Below, in pieces: positions 18,277 through 27,847 of a DNA stretch of 64,000 nucleotides (the first letter of the stretch is position 1; each line of letters begins with the position of its first letter). Below the pieces are notes generated by a model. It searched no databases. It saw only the letters and a list, made by a program, of their open reading frames with translations, and had not been told where the DNA came from. This stretch comes from Streptomyces yatensis (GTDB taxonomy: Bacteria; Actinomycetota; Actinomycetes; Streptomycetales; Streptomycetaceae): the NCBI RefSeq assembly GCF_018069625.1, contig NZ_CP072941.1:7626001-7690000 (forward strand). Direction: 5' to 3'. A program made the translations under genes and the position numbers.

Positions 18277-20073
18277 CTAGAACACCGGAACGCCGTCCCG
18301 GGTCAGCTTCCAGTCCACCGACGCGAACCGCGACACCTCGATCGACTTCTCCGCCTGCACCCAGGCGATGATCGTGTTCCGGATCTCCTCCGAGTTGGCC
18401 CACACCTGCTTCGCGGAGGCCACATGCGGGAAGTTGCCGCCCCCGCTCGCCCGGTAGTTGTTCACCGCCAGCACGAACTGCGCCTTCTCATCGATCGGCT
18501 TGCCCTCGAAGCTCAGCTTCGCGATCCGCGAGCCCGGCGCCTTCGCGATATCGATCTCGTACGTCAGGCCGCCGACCGCGTCGTAGTTGTAGTCGGGCGT
18601 GTTGCCGGCGTTCGTCAGCTTCGACGGGTCCACATCGCCGCCCGCCGGAGTCTGTACGTAATACCGCGCCGAGAACTCCAGATACTCCTTGAGCTGGGCG
18701 CCCGTCAGCACCCGCGCCTCCAGCGTGTTCTCGAACGGATACAACCCCGCCACCTGCCGGATCGTGACGTCCCCGGCCGGAATCGCCGCCGTACGGGAGA
18801 AGCACGACGCCTGCGAGAGCACCGGCAGCGCCGCGTACTCCGTCCCCGCCAGCGCCGCCTTCACCGTCTCCGACTGCACATGGTTGATGAAGTCGATGAT
18901 CGGCACATCCTTGTACGGCGCCTCGGTCGCCGTCATCGCCGCCGAGCAGGTGCCGATGGTCTGATTCACATAGCCGACGACCTTCTTGTGCTCATCCCCG
19001 AGCAGCCCCACGATCCGCGGGTCCTCCTCGGCCGCGTTGGAGTTCAGCACCTTCGCCGACACCGACGCCACCTGCCAGCGCCCCCGCTCCCACTCCAGCT
19101 CGAAGTCGAAGAGGGTCAGCCGCTGACCCCACTTGAGCGGCTCCGACAGCACGACCTCGCGCCCGGTCTCCTTGTTGACCACCCGTGACTCCGGGATCTC
19201 CACATGCGCGTGGCCCACCAGGATCGCGTCGATCCCCGCCACCTTCTCGGCCACCAGCGCCGCCGCGTTCTCCACATACGGCACCTGGTCGCCGTAGCTG
19301 GAGGTGCCGCTGGTCCCCGAATGCGCCGAGACGATCACCACGTCCGCGCCCATCGACCGCAGCCGCGGCACCCACTTCGCCGCCTGCTCCTCCAGCCCCG
19401 GGAAGGTCATCTTCCCCTGCACATTGACCTTGTCCCAGATCGCGATGCCCGGATTGGTCAGCCCCAGCACCGCCACCTTCACATCCCGCCCGCACGGGGT
19501 GCGCAGCCGCGTCATCCAGTACGGCGCGAAGGCGGGCCGCAGCGTCTTCGCGTCCAGCGCGTTCGCCCCCAGCAGCGGAAAGTCGCACTGCTCCTCGAAC
19601 TTCCGCAGCACCGGGATGCCGTAGTTGAACTCATGGTTGCCCAGCGCCGCCGCGTCATAGCCGATCGCGTTCATCGCCTGCGCCATGGGATGCACCGGGC
19701 CGCCTTCCCCGGTGATCGGGTCCACCCTGGCGTAGTAGTACGACAGCTGGGTGCCCTGGATGGTGTCGCCCGCGTCGATCAGCAGCGTATTGCGGCGCCC
19801 CTTCTCCTTACGGACATGATCGACCAGCGTGGAGATCTTCGCCAGGCCCACATCGTTGTGCGCCGTGTCGTCGAACTCGGCGTCGGTGAAGTAGTCCCAG
19901 TTGAAGACGTTGCCGTGCAGATCGGTCGTGCCCATCACGGTGAAGGCGTACCGCCGCCGGGGGCGCCCGTGACCCCGCGCCTCGGCCGGGACGGCGGCCG
20001 CGGCCGAGGCGAGGGCGGCCCCCGCACTGGTCGCCGCGGTGCGGCCCAGGAACTTCCGACGGTTGAGCGGCAT
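18277..20073 (-). CDS. Tat-exported bifunctional UDP-sugar hydrolase/5'-nucleotidase
   Basis: A 598-residue secreted metallophosphoesterase. The N-terminus MPLNRRKFLGRTAATSAGAA is a classic twin-arginine signal. The metal-binding motifs are TTDLHGNV, DAGDTIQGT, ALGNHEFNYG and VGHAHVEIP. The C-terminal half (from about residue 370) is the substrate-binding 5'-nucleotidase domain, with NNYRASGGGNFPHV. The start at 20073 has AGAGGAG 7 bases upstream. It likely releases nucleosides and phosphate from extracellular nucleotides. It converges on the N-hydroxylase gene with only 37 bases between and no clear hairpin. Confidence 0.93.
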   Translation of the reverse strand: MPLNRRKFLGRTAATSAGAALASAAAAVPAEARGHGRPRRRYAFTVMGTTDLHGNVFNWDYFTDAEFDDTAHNDVGLAKISTLVDHVRKEKGRRNTLLIDAGDTIQGTQLSYYYARVDPITGEGGPVHPMAQAMNAIGYDAAALGNHEFNYGIPVLRKFEEQCDFPLLGANALDAKTLRPAFAPYWMTRLRTPCGRDVKVAVLGLTNPGIAIWDKVNVQGKMTFPGLEEQAAKWVPRLRSMGADVVIVSAHSGTSGTSSYGDQVPYVENAAALVAEKVAGIDAILVGHAHVEIPESRVVNKETGREVVLSEPLKWGQRLTLFDFELEWERGRWQVASVSAKVLNSNAAEEDPRIVGLLGDEHKKVVGYVNQTIGTCSAAMTATEAPYKDVPIIDFINHVQSETVKAALAGTEYAALPVLSQASCFSRTAAIPAGDVTIRQVAGLYPFENTLEARVLTGAQLKEYLEFSARYYVQTPAGGDVDPSKLTNAGNTPDYNYDAVGGLTYEIDIAKAPGSRIAKLSFEGKPIDEKAQFVLAVNNYRASGGGNFPHVASAKQVWANSEEIRNTIIAWVQAEKSIEVSRFASVDWKLTRDGVPVF

Positions 20074-20298
20074 GGCTGATCTCCTCTGAGATACCTGCGA
20101 AATGAGCACAACGCGCGTAGATTCTGGCCCAGCCGCACCACTCCGCACCACCCCCGGCAGATTGCGATCAGGTTGCCCCCGGCGCCTCCTGAGGGGCGGT
20201 CAGGCCGGAACATCCCGGCCGGGTCGTCCCACCCCGCCGAGGGCCCGGGCGTCGTACGCTCCGGACACCACCCCGCGCACCCCCGACCAGGAGCCGCC

Positions 20299-21063
20299 AT
20301 GGACCAGCCGGCCCACCCCACCCAGCCGCCGCAGTCCGCCGCCCCCGCGCCCGCGCCCGCCGCCTCCGTACCCGCCGCCCCCGTGCCCTACGGCACCCCC
20401 GACACCCCGCACGTCGCCGTCCGCGGCGAGGCGACGCTGGAGGTCGACCCCGAGATCGCCCGGCTCACCATCACCGTCAGCGCCCGCGGCGCCGACCGGC
20501 GCACCGCGCTCGACGACCTCACCCGCCGCAACAACCAGGTCCTCGCACTCGTGAAGCCCTACGGCGAAGCCGTCGAGAAGCTGGAGACCGGCGCCTTCTC
20601 CGTCACCCCCGAGATCAACCCCAAGAGCCGCCATGAGCGCGTACGGGCCTACCACGGCCGGGTGCACCTCACCGCGACCCTCACCGACTTCACCGCCCTC
20701 GGCGAGCTCACCACCCGCCTCGCCGACCTCGAGCTCACCCGCGTCGACGGCCCCTGGTGGGGACTGCGCCCCGACTCGCCCGCCTACGGCCGGGCCCGGC
20801 AGCAGGCGGTGCGGGAGGCCGTGCAGCGGGCCCGCGAGTACGCCGGAGCGCTCGGCTCCCGGCTGGTCGCGCTCACCGAGCTCGCCGACCTCGAGGCCGA
20901 GCAGGGCCCCTTCCAGCCCGTGGCCGCCGCCACGCGCGGCCGGTCCGCCTTCGGCGGCCCCGCCGACCGGGACGCCGCCGCCCCGCTCGACCTCGAACCG
21001 CAGCGCCAGACGGTGTACGCCCATGTCAACGCGCGCTTCACGATCACCCCTCCCGAGCTCTGA
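20299..21063 (+). CDS. SIMPL (DUF541) domain protein
   Basis: A 254-residue protein with a Pro/Ala-rich first 35 residues, then HVAVRGEATLEVDPEIARLT, the usual opening of the SIMPL/DUF541 domain. It continues with LETGAFSVTPEI and a closing VYAHVNARFTI strand. Bacterial members are mostly periplasmic or cytoplasmic proteins of unclear role, linked to oxidative stress in some species. No signal peptide is visible. ATG 20299 has aggag 6 bases upstream. The 225 bases before it also hold the promoter region of the divergent nucleotidase. Confidence 0.85.
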   Translation: MDQPAHPTQPPQSAAPAPAPAASVPAAPVPYGTPDTPHVAVRGEATLEVDPEIARLTITVSARGADRRTALDDLTRRNNQVLALVKPYGEAVEKLETGAFSVTPEINPKSRHERVRAYHGRVHLTATLTDFTALGELTTRLADLELTRVDGPWWGLRPDSPAYGRARQQAVREAVQRAREYAGALGSRLVALTELADLEAEQGPFQPVAAATRGRSAFGGPADRDAAAPLDLEPQRQTVYAHVNARFTITPPEL

Positions 21064-21207
21064 GGGCCCTTCTTCCGACTCTTGAAACCATCCTCCGAGA
21101 CGCTCATCGGAGCACCCCGCTGCACGTTTCATTAGTTGTCAAGAGCCCGCCATCCAAAGGCCATGGAGGAGTGTGAAGTTCCGGGCTCTTTACTCGCCGG
21201 TAAGTCA

Positions 21208-21213
21208 TAGGCT
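21208..21213 (+). promoter_or_regulatory. Leaderless promoter -10 of pyk
   Basis: TAGGCT is followed by exactly seven bases and the ATG of pyruvate kinase, the standard Streptomyces leaderless layout. No good -35 is visible. Confidence 0.6.
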
Positions 21214-21220
21214 CGACATC

Positions 21221-22651
21221 ATGCGCCGAGCAAAAATCGTCTGTACTTTGGGACCCGCCACCGACTCGTACGAGCAGATCAAGGCACTCATCGAAGCCGG
21301 AATGGATGTGGCCCGCTTCAACCTCAGCCACGGCACCTATGCCGAGCACGAGGAGCGTTATCGGCGAGTGCGCAAAGCCTCGCTCGAAACCGGTCGCAGC
21401 GTCGGCATCCTCGCCGACCTTCAAGGTCCGAAGATTCGGCTCGGCCGCTTCCGTGAAGGACCCGTACTCCTTGAACGCGGAGACGAGTTCACGATCACCG
21501 TCGAACCCATCGAGGGCGACCGGTTCCGCTGCGGCACCACCTACGAGGGGCTGGCCGGCGACGTCAGCAAGGGCGAGCGGATCCTCGTCGACGACGGCCG
21601 GGTCACCCTCGAGGTCGTCGACATCGACGGACCCCGGGTGCACACCATCTGCATCGAGGGCGGCATGATCTCCGACCACAAGGGGCTCAACCTCCCCGGC
21701 GTGGCCGTCTCCGTCCCCGCGCTGTCCAAGAAGGACATCGAAGACCTGCGCTGGGCACTGCGCACCGGCGCCGACGTCATCGCCCTCTCCTTCGTCCGCA
21801 ACGGCAAAGACGTCGTGGACGTCCACCGGGTGATGGACGAGGAGGACCGCCGGCTCCCCGTCATCGCCAAGATCGAGAAGCCGCAGGCGGTCGAGAACCT
21901 CGAAGGCATCGTCGACGCCTTCGACGGCATCATGGTCGCCCGCGGCGACCTCGGCGTGGAGATGCCGCTCGAGCAGGTGCCGATGGTCCAAAAGCGCGCG
22001 ATCAAGCTGGCCAAGCGGAACGCCAAGCCGGTGATCGTCGCGACCCAGATGCTCGACTCGATGATCGAGAACTCCCGTCCCACCCGCGCGGAGGCGTCCG
22101 ACGTCGCCAACGCCATCATCGACGGCACGGACGCGGTGATGCTCTCCGGCGAGACCAGCGTCGGCAAATACCCGATCGTCACGGTCAAGACCATGGGCCG
22201 CATCGTCGAGGCCGCCGAGGAGGACATCCTCGCCAAAGGCCTCCCCCCGCTCACCGAGCGCAACAAGCCCCGCACCCAGGGCGGCGCGGTGGCCCGCGCG
22301 GCAGCCGAGATGGGCGACTTCCTCGGCGCGAAGTTCCTCGTCGCCTTCACCCAGTCCGGCGACACCGTCCGCCGCCTCTCCCGCTACCGCTCCCCGATCC
22401 CCCTCCTGGCCTTCACCCCCGAACCGGGCACCCGCTCCCAGCTCAACCTGACCTGGGGCGTCGAAACCTTCCTCGGCCCGATGGTCAACTCCACGGACGA
22501 GATGGTGGCCCAGGTCGACGAGGAACTGCTCCGCCTCGGCCGCTGCCGCAAGGGCGACCTCGTCATCATCACCGCCGGCTCCCCGCCCGGCGTCTCCGGC
22601 TCCACCAACCTCGTGCGCGTCCACCACATCGGCGCGGACGACCTGCGGTAG
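21221..22651 (+). CDS. pyk: Pyruvate kinase
   Basis: A 476-residue enzyme of the standard bacterial length. MRRAKIVCTLGPATDS opens the barrel, ARFNLSHG follows, then the catalytic Lys segment PVIAKIEKPQAVENL and the Mg/ADP motif MVARGDLGVEMP. VIVATQMLDSMI and the C-terminal allosteric domain complete the protein. It makes pyruvate and ATP from phosphoenolpyruvate. ATG 21221 gives the conserved N-terminus and sits 7 bases after TAGGCT. A GTG at 21173 with ggagga beside it is an alternative that adds 16 unusual residues. Confidence 0.97.
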   Translation: MRRAKIVCTLGPATDSYEQIKALIEAGMDVARFNLSHGTYAEHEERYRRVRKASLETGRSVGILADLQGPKIRLGRFREGPVLLERGDEFTITVEPIEGDRFRCGTTYEGLAGDVSKGERILVDDGRVTLEVVDIDGPRVHTICIEGGMISDHKGLNLPGVAVSVPALSKKDIEDLRWALRTGADVIALSFVRNGKDVVDVHRVMDEEDRRLPVIAKIEKPQAVENLEGIVDAFDGIMVARGDLGVEMPLEQVPMVQKRAIKLAKRNAKPVIVATQMLDSMIENSRPTRAEASDVANAIIDGTDAVMLSGETSVGKYPIVTVKTMGRIVEAAEEDILAKGLPPLTERNKPRTQGGAVARAAAEMGDFLGAKFLVAFTQSGDTVRRLSRYRSPIPLLAFTPEPGTRSQLNLTWGVETFLGPMVNSTDEMVAQVDEELLRLGRCRKGDLVIITAGSPPGVSGSTNLVRVHHIGADDLR

Positions 22652-22670
22652 CCGAACCTCGCTCCCCCCG

Positions 22671-22702
22671 GGGCCGAAGTGCTGGACTCAGTACTTCGGC
22701 CC
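22671..22702. terminator. Terminator between pyk and the endonuclease-like gene
   Basis: Ten bases at 22671-22680 (gggccgaagt) pair perfectly with 22693-22702 around a 12-base loop. The right arm contains the last codons of the converging gene, whose stop is at 22688-22690. It can serve both transcripts. Confidence 0.65.
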
Positions 22703-23464
22703 GACGTGTTCGTCCATGAGGGCGACGGAGGCACGGCGGGCGACGGAGATGTTCCATGCGTTGGTCTGCCGCCATGCGATCCCGAGCTGGTCGAGCGTGT
22801 CGGTGAAGAGCTTTCGGATGTCGTCGGAGCGGTTGGTGAAGAAGTACCGGGGGTACTCATAGCGCTTGCGCTCCCCGGCGACGACCTTCGCCGTCCAGTT
22901 GGTGATACGGCAGCCGTCGGAGTGCACCAGCCCCCGGACGAAGTCCCAAGGGTGGGCGCTGACAATTTCCTGCTGCCAGAGTTCCAGGGTGATGGACCGT
23001 TCGTGCTTTTTGCCCGGCCCATGTTGAGGAAGCAGGCACGGCCAGTGCTTGCTGTAGCCGGTCACCATGACGCACCCCTGCCGCTGGACGCGGCAAACGC
23101 TGTTGTCGGGTCGAACGGCGCGCATCGCCTCCGCGCAGGAGTCGATGAGCCCCGGCCAGGCATCCGCACATGCGATGCGCAGGAACCAAAGGCCCTTTCG
23201 CAGGCGGCTGACGCAGCCATCGCCGAGATAGAGCCCGAGTAGATAGGAATAGGCGGCGGTATCGTCCGGTGGCCGTGGGTGGGGCGCGCATCTGGGGCAA
23301 TCCGTCGTGCGGGAGATGGGCTCCAGCCGAAGCTGCCATGCGCGAATCGCGAATCGGGAAATCCCGATCTGCTTGCTTACGGAGTTCAGGCTGCGCCCTT
23401 GGCGAACCAAGGCAAGAGCGCGTTTACGCGTTTCGAGGTCGTACACACATGCGAGCCTGCTCAT
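22688..23464 (-). CDS. LAGLIDADG homing-endonuclease-like protein with N-terminal HTH
   Basis: A 258-residue protein. Residues 10-50 form a resolvase-like helix-turn-helix (SLNSVSKQIGISRFAIRAW), followed by a single CPRC pair. YLLGLYLGDGCV near residue 78 and FVRGLVHSDGCRI near 180 are the two LAGLIDADG-type helices, each with the catalytic acidic Asp. The two halves would form a pseudo-dimeric nuclease. Base composition is unlike its neighbours: the 60-base rows at 22801 and 23341 count 57-58% GC. It is on the same strand as, and downstream of, the tRNA. No ribosome site is clear. Nuclease activity is inferred, not shown. Confidence 0.75.
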   Translation of the reverse strand: MSRLACVYDLETRKRALALVRQGRSLNSVSKQIGISRFAIRAWQLRLEPISRTTDCPRCAPHPRPPDDTAAYSYLLGLYLGDGCVSRLRKGLWFLRIACADAWPGLIDSCAEAMRAVRPDNSVCRVQRQGCVMVTGYSKHWPCLLPQHGPGKKHERSITLELWQQEIVSAHPWDFVRGLVHSDGCRITNWTAKVVAGERKRYEYPRYFFTNRSDDIRKLFTDTLDQLGIAWRQTNAWNISVARRASVALMDEHVGPKY

Positions 23465-23498
23465 AGGGCGGTCATCATGTGAGCGCTCGAAGTATTGT

Positions 23499-23522
23499 TC
23501 ACTTCATCGGGTGAAGAAGTGA
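23499..23522 (-). terminator. Possible hairpin downstream of the tRNA
   Basis: Seven bases at 23499-23505 pair with 23516-23522 around a 10-base loop, about 35 bases past the tRNA 3' end. The spacer 23465-23555 is strikingly AT-rich for this chromosome. Confidence 0.35.
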
Positions 23523-23555
23523 GATTCCCTTGTGACCTTGGAATCGAAGGAAAAG

Positions 23556-23631
23556 TGCCCCGGGTCGGACTCGAACCGACACTGTATGGGTTTTGAATCC
23601 ATTGCCTGCTGCCAAATTGGGCTACCGGGGC
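23556..23631 (-). tRNA. tRNA with CAA anticodon (Leu), unusually short variable loop
   Basis: Reading the minus strand, the acceptor stem GCCCCGG/CCGGGGC pairs over 7 bases. The D stem is GCCC/AGGC and the D loop contains GG. The T arm GTCGG-TTCGAGT-CCGAC is perfect. The anticodon arm has loop TTCAAAA, giving CAA for leucine UUG codons, with an A-C mismatch closing the stem. The discriminator is A, as leucyl-tRNA synthetase expects, and CCA is not encoded. The variable region has only five bases, whereas leucine tRNAs normally have a long variable arm. The gene is certain; the amino-acid identity is less so. Confidence 0.88.
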
Positions 23632-23686
23632 CAACGGTTCGAAGGTCATCAACGACCCGCTGCGCGTCCACCTTACCGTAGCTAGG

Positions 23687-23692
23687 TAGGCT
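23687..23692 (+). promoter_or_regulatory. -10 box upstream of the ANTAR regulator
   Basis: TAGGCT lies about 35 bases before the GTG start and would give a leader near 28 bases that includes the ribosome site gaggag. A second similar hexamer (TAGGTA) starts four bases earlier. No -35 is evident. Confidence 0.4.
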
Positions 23693-23727
23693 CGTGGTGC
23701 CCACCGGCCAGGAAAACGAGGAGCACA

Positions 23728-24360
23728 GTGAGCACCGCTGACGCCCCCGACGCGCAGTCGCACGTCCCACCGCTGACAACCCGCGTCGTCATCGCCGAGG
23801 ACGAGGCGCTCATCCGCCTCGACCTGAAGGAGATGCTCGAGGAGGAGGGGTACTCCGTCGTCGGCGAGGCGGGCGATGGTGAGACGGCTGTCGCGCTTGC
23901 CCAGGAGCACCGCCCCGACCTCGTCATCCTCGATGTGAAGATGCCGGTTCTCGACGGCATCTCCGCCGCCGAGCGGATCGCGGCCGACCGTATCGCGCCC
24001 GTCCTGATGCTGACCGCCTTCTCCCAGCGCGAGCTGGTCGAGCGGGCCCGGGACGCCGGGGCGATGGCGTATCTGGTGAAGCCGTTCAGCAAGAGCGATG
24101 TGGTCCCGGCCATCGAGATGGCCGTCTCCCGCTTCACCGAGCTGAAGACGCTGGAGCAGGAGGTCGCCGACCTCTCTCAGCGGCTGGAGACGCGCAAGCT
24201 GGTTGACCGGGCCAAGAGCATTCTGCAGACGCAGTACGGGCTGACCGAGCCCGCCGCCTTCCGCTGGATCCAGAAGACCTCGATGGACCGCCGGCTGTCG
24301 ATGCAGCAGGTGGCCGAGGCCGTTATCGAGGACGCGGCGGAGAAGAAGGCCAAGGAGTAA
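23728..24360 (+). CDS. pdtaR: ANTAR-domain response regulator (PdtaR-like)
   Basis: A 210-residue two-domain regulator. The receiver (about residues 18-135) has the acidic pair in VVIAEDEALIRLD, the phospho-acceptor Asp in LVILDVKMP, Thr/Ser in MLTAFS and Lys in YLVKPFS. The C-terminal ANTAR domain (about 145-205, RKLVDRAKSILQTQYGLTEP) binds paired RNA hairpins and prevents transcription termination. The close relative in Mycobacterium tuberculosis is PdtaR, whose kinase PdtaS is encoded elsewhere. GTG start with gaggagcaca upstream. A very strong hairpin follows the stop. Confidence 0.92.
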   Translation: MSTADAPDAQSHVPPLTTRVVIAEDEALIRLDLKEMLEEEGYSVVGEAGDGETAVALAQEHRPDLVILDVKMPVLDGISAAERIAADRIAPVLMLTAFSQRELVERARDAGAMAYLVKPFSKSDVVPAIEMAVSRFTELKTLEQEVADLSQRLETRKLVDRAKSILQTQYGLTEPAAFRWIQKTSMDRRLSMQQVAEAVIEDAAEKKAKE

Positions 24361-24376
24361 TAGGGGACGAGCGGAA

Positions 24377-24423
24377 GGGAAGTGGGCCCGCACCGCCGAC
24401 GCGGCGGTGCGGGCCCACTTCCC
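24377..24423. terminator. Strong bidirectional terminator
   Basis: A perfect 21-base-pair stem (24377-24397 with 24403-24423) closes a 5-base loop. It lies 16 bases after the ANTAR regulator stop and 15 bases from the end of livF on the other strand, so it can stop both converging transcripts. Confidence 0.9.
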
Positions 24424-24438
24424 GCTCTCCGTCTGCCC

Positions 24439-25151
24439 TCAGTCCTCGCCGAGGTACGCCTTGCGCACCGACTCGTCGTGCAGCAGCGCATCCCCCGTTC
24501 CCGACAGCACGATCTTGCCGATCTCCATCACATGGCCCTGGTCGGCCAGCGACAGGGCCGCCTGGGCGTTCTGTTCGACCAGCAGGATCGTCGTGCCCTG
24601 GGACTTGAGCTCGGCGATGGTGTGCATGATCTTCTGCATCATGATCGGCGAGAGGCCCATCGAGGGCTCGTCGAGCATCAGCAGCTTGGGGCGGGACATC
24701 AGCGCGCGCCCCATCGCGAGCATCTGCTGCTCACCGCCGGAGAGGGTGCCGGCGGCCTGGGCGCGGCGTTCGCCGAGGATGGGGAAGAGCTCGTACGCGT
24801 GGCGGATGTCGGCGGCTATGCCGTCCGCGTCCTTCCGGAGGAACGCTCCGAGCTGGAGGTTCTCGGCGATCGACAGCCGCGGGAAGATATGCCGGCCCTC
24901 GGGTGAGTGGGCCAGCCCCAGGGCGACGATCTTGTGTGCGGGGACGCCCTTCAGCGGTTGGCCGTCGAAGCGGATCTCTCCGCCGAGGGGTTCGAGCAGG
25001 CCGGACAGGGTGCGCAGGGTGGTGGTCTTGCCCGCGCCGTTGGTACCGATGAGGGTGACGACCTGGCCGGCCTCGACGCTGAACGAGATGCCCTTGACGG
25101 CCTCGATCTTGCCGTAGGCGACGCGCAGGTCCTCGACCTCGAGCAGTGCGG

Positions 25152-25155
<4 letters not shown>
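24439..25155 (-). CDS. livF: Branched-chain amino acid ABC transporter ATPase LivF
   Basis: A 238-residue ATPase. Walker A is GTNGAGKTT, the signature is LSGGEQQ, Walker B is LLMLDEPSMGLSP and the switch His position is occupied within LLVEQNAQAAL, where the Q of the LivF group is seen. GLAHSPEGRHIFPRLSI is typical of LivF. The GTG start at 25155 overlaps the livG stop (GTGA) and has acggagga upstream. It is the last gene of the livJHMGF operon and pairs with LivG to drive import. Confidence 0.95.
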
Positions 25156-26075
<920 letters not shown>

Positions 26076-26080
26076 CTGTG

Positions 26081-27835
26081 TCATGCCTCCGCCTTGGTGA
26101 CGCCGACGGCACCGTCCTTGAGTCCGGTCGCGCCGGGGACGTCGAGCTGGCCGGTCTCGTGGTATTCGAGCTGCTGCCGCCGGTTGGGGACGATCCCTTC
26201 GGGGCGGAAGCGCATCAGCAGGATGAGCGCGATACCGAAGGCGAGGAGCTGGTAGTCCTGGAGGAATTCCAGCTTCTTGGGGATCAGGTAGAGCAGGGTG
26301 GCGCCGAGCAGGGGGCCGCCGATGGTGCCCATGCCGCCGAGGATGACGGCGGCGACCAGGAAGGTGGAGTTGGGCGGGACGGGGCCGGCGAAGACGTACT
26401 GCTCGGGGACGACGGTGGACTGGAAGTGGGCCCAGACGGCGCCGGCGACTCCGGCGAGGGTGGCGCCGAGTGCGAAGGCGACCAGCTTGACCCGGAATCC
26501 GTTGATGCCCATGGCGGTGGCGGCGGTCTCGTCCTCGCGGATGGCGACCCAGGCGCGGCCGATGCGGGAGTTGCCGGCGCGGCTGAAGATCAGTACGACG
26601 ACGATGGTGACCAGCAGCATCAGCAGGTAGTAGTTGCCGTTGGAGTCGAGGCTGAGCCCGGCGATGTTGTGGTCGTCGTTGAAGTTGAACCCGAAGATCT
26701 CCAGCGGCGGGATGTTGGGGATGCCGTCGGGGCCGTTGGTGACGGAGGGGCCTGAGGTGCCGTCGAGGTTCAGCATGGCGAGACGGAAGATCTCTCCGAA
26801 GCCGAGGGTGACGATGGCGAGGTAGTCGCCGCGCAGCCGCAGGGTGGGGGCGCCGATGATCACGCCGAAGATCAGCGAGACCACACCGCCGGTGATGACG
26901 GCGGCCCAGAAGGGGAACCTGACGTCGATGGTCGAGGCGGTGGAGCCGGAGACCAGGGCGGCGGTGTAGGCGCCGACGCCGAGGAAGGCGACGTATCCGA
27001 GGTCGAGGAGGCCGGCGAGGCCGACGACGATGTTCAGGCCGAGGGCGACGGTCGCGAAGATCGCGATGTTGACGCCGAGTTCGGTGAAGCTGGACTTGTC
27101 CTGGAAGAAGGGGAAGACGATCGCGGTGATCAGCGCGGCGACCAGGGTGGTGGAGCGGTAGGCGCTGGTGAGCTCGCTGATCCGGCTGACGAGCCCGGCC
27201 TTGACGAGGGCGACGGCGGCGAACGCGACGGCGATGAGGTAGCCGATGAACGGCTCGGGGTGGTCGGCGTCGGTCTGGATGCCGTAGTTGACCACGTAGA
27301 GGCCGAGGGCGAAGACGCCCGCGATGATCAGGATGTCGGCCCAGGACGGCAGCTGCTTGGGGCGGCACAGGGGGCGGGTGTCGTCCGGGAGCAGGAAGGT
27401 GGTGGCCACGGGGGCGGCGGTCACCACCGCGGCGATCCAGCCGCCGGGCTCGAGGTTGACCAGGCCGTCCAGGTCCACGGCGATGGCGATGACGGTGAAC
27501 CAGGTGACGGCGAAGGTGCCGAGGGCCAGCATCCGCAGGGCCCCGGTGGAGCCGCTGGGGGTGAGCCAGCGCAGGCCCTTCAGGTCGAGGGCGGCCAGCG
27601 CGAAGACGGCGGTGGCGATGCCGAGGACGAGGGTGAGGAGCTGGAGTCCGCCCGGGTAGCCGTAGACGGTCAGGTCGCCGGGGAATTCGGCGGTCCAGGT
27701 CCAGGCGAGGAAGGTGGAGACGACGGCGGCGGCGCCGCCGGCCGCGGTGAGGGCGCGGAGCAGGGTGGTGCGCGGTGCGGTGGTGCCGGATTCGGTCTCG
27801 TCCACGGGGGTGGGCTGGGTCTTGTCGGTGGTCAT
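26081..27835 (-). CDS. livM: Branched-chain amino acid ABC transporter permease LivM, N-terminally extended
   Basis: A 584-residue membrane protein. The LivM core starts near residue 225 and includes ALGLNIVVGLAGLLDLGYVA, GAPTLRLRGDYLAIVTLGFG and AWVAIREDETAATAMGI, all characteristic of the family. The first 220 residues add about six hydrophobic segments, making the protein much longer than the roughly 320-420 residues common elsewhere. The ATG at 27835 has gggag upstream and lies 12 bases from the livH stop. With LivH it forms the membrane channel. Confidence 0.94.
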   Translation of the reverse strand: MTTDKTQPTPVDETESGTTAPRTTLLRALTAAGGAAAVVSTFLAWTWTAEFPGDLTVYGYPGGLQLLTLVLGIATAVFALAALDLKGLRWLTPSGSTGALRMLALGTFAVTWFTVIAIAVDLDGLVNLEPGGWIAAVVTAAPVATTFLLPDDTRPLCRPKQLPSWADILIIAGVFALGLYVVNYGIQTDADHPEPFIGYLIAVAFAAVALVKAGLVSRISELTSAYRSTTLVAALITAIVFPFFQDKSSFTELGVNIAIFATVALGLNIVVGLAGLLDLGYVAFLGVGAYTAALVSGSTASTIDVRFPFWAAVITGGVVSLIFGVIIGAPTLRLRGDYLAIVTLGFGEIFRLAMLNLDGTSGPSVTNGPDGIPNIPPLEIFGFNFNDDHNIAGLSLDSNGNYYLLMLLVTIVVVLIFSRAGNSRIGRAWVAIREDETAATAMGINGFRVKLVAFALGATLAGVAGAVWAHFQSTVVPEQYVFAGPVPPNSTFLVAAVILGGMGTIGGPLLGATLLYLIPKKLEFLQDYQLLAFGIALILLMRFRPEGIVPNRRQQLEYHETGQLDVPGATGLKDGAVGVTKAEA

Positions 27836-27847
27836 CGGTTCACTCCC

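Noticed and set aside
22688..23464. Transposase of an insertion sequence
   Set aside because: The helix-turn-helix looks transposase-like, but there are two LAGLIDADG helices, no DDE pattern, and no terminal inverted repeats or target duplication.
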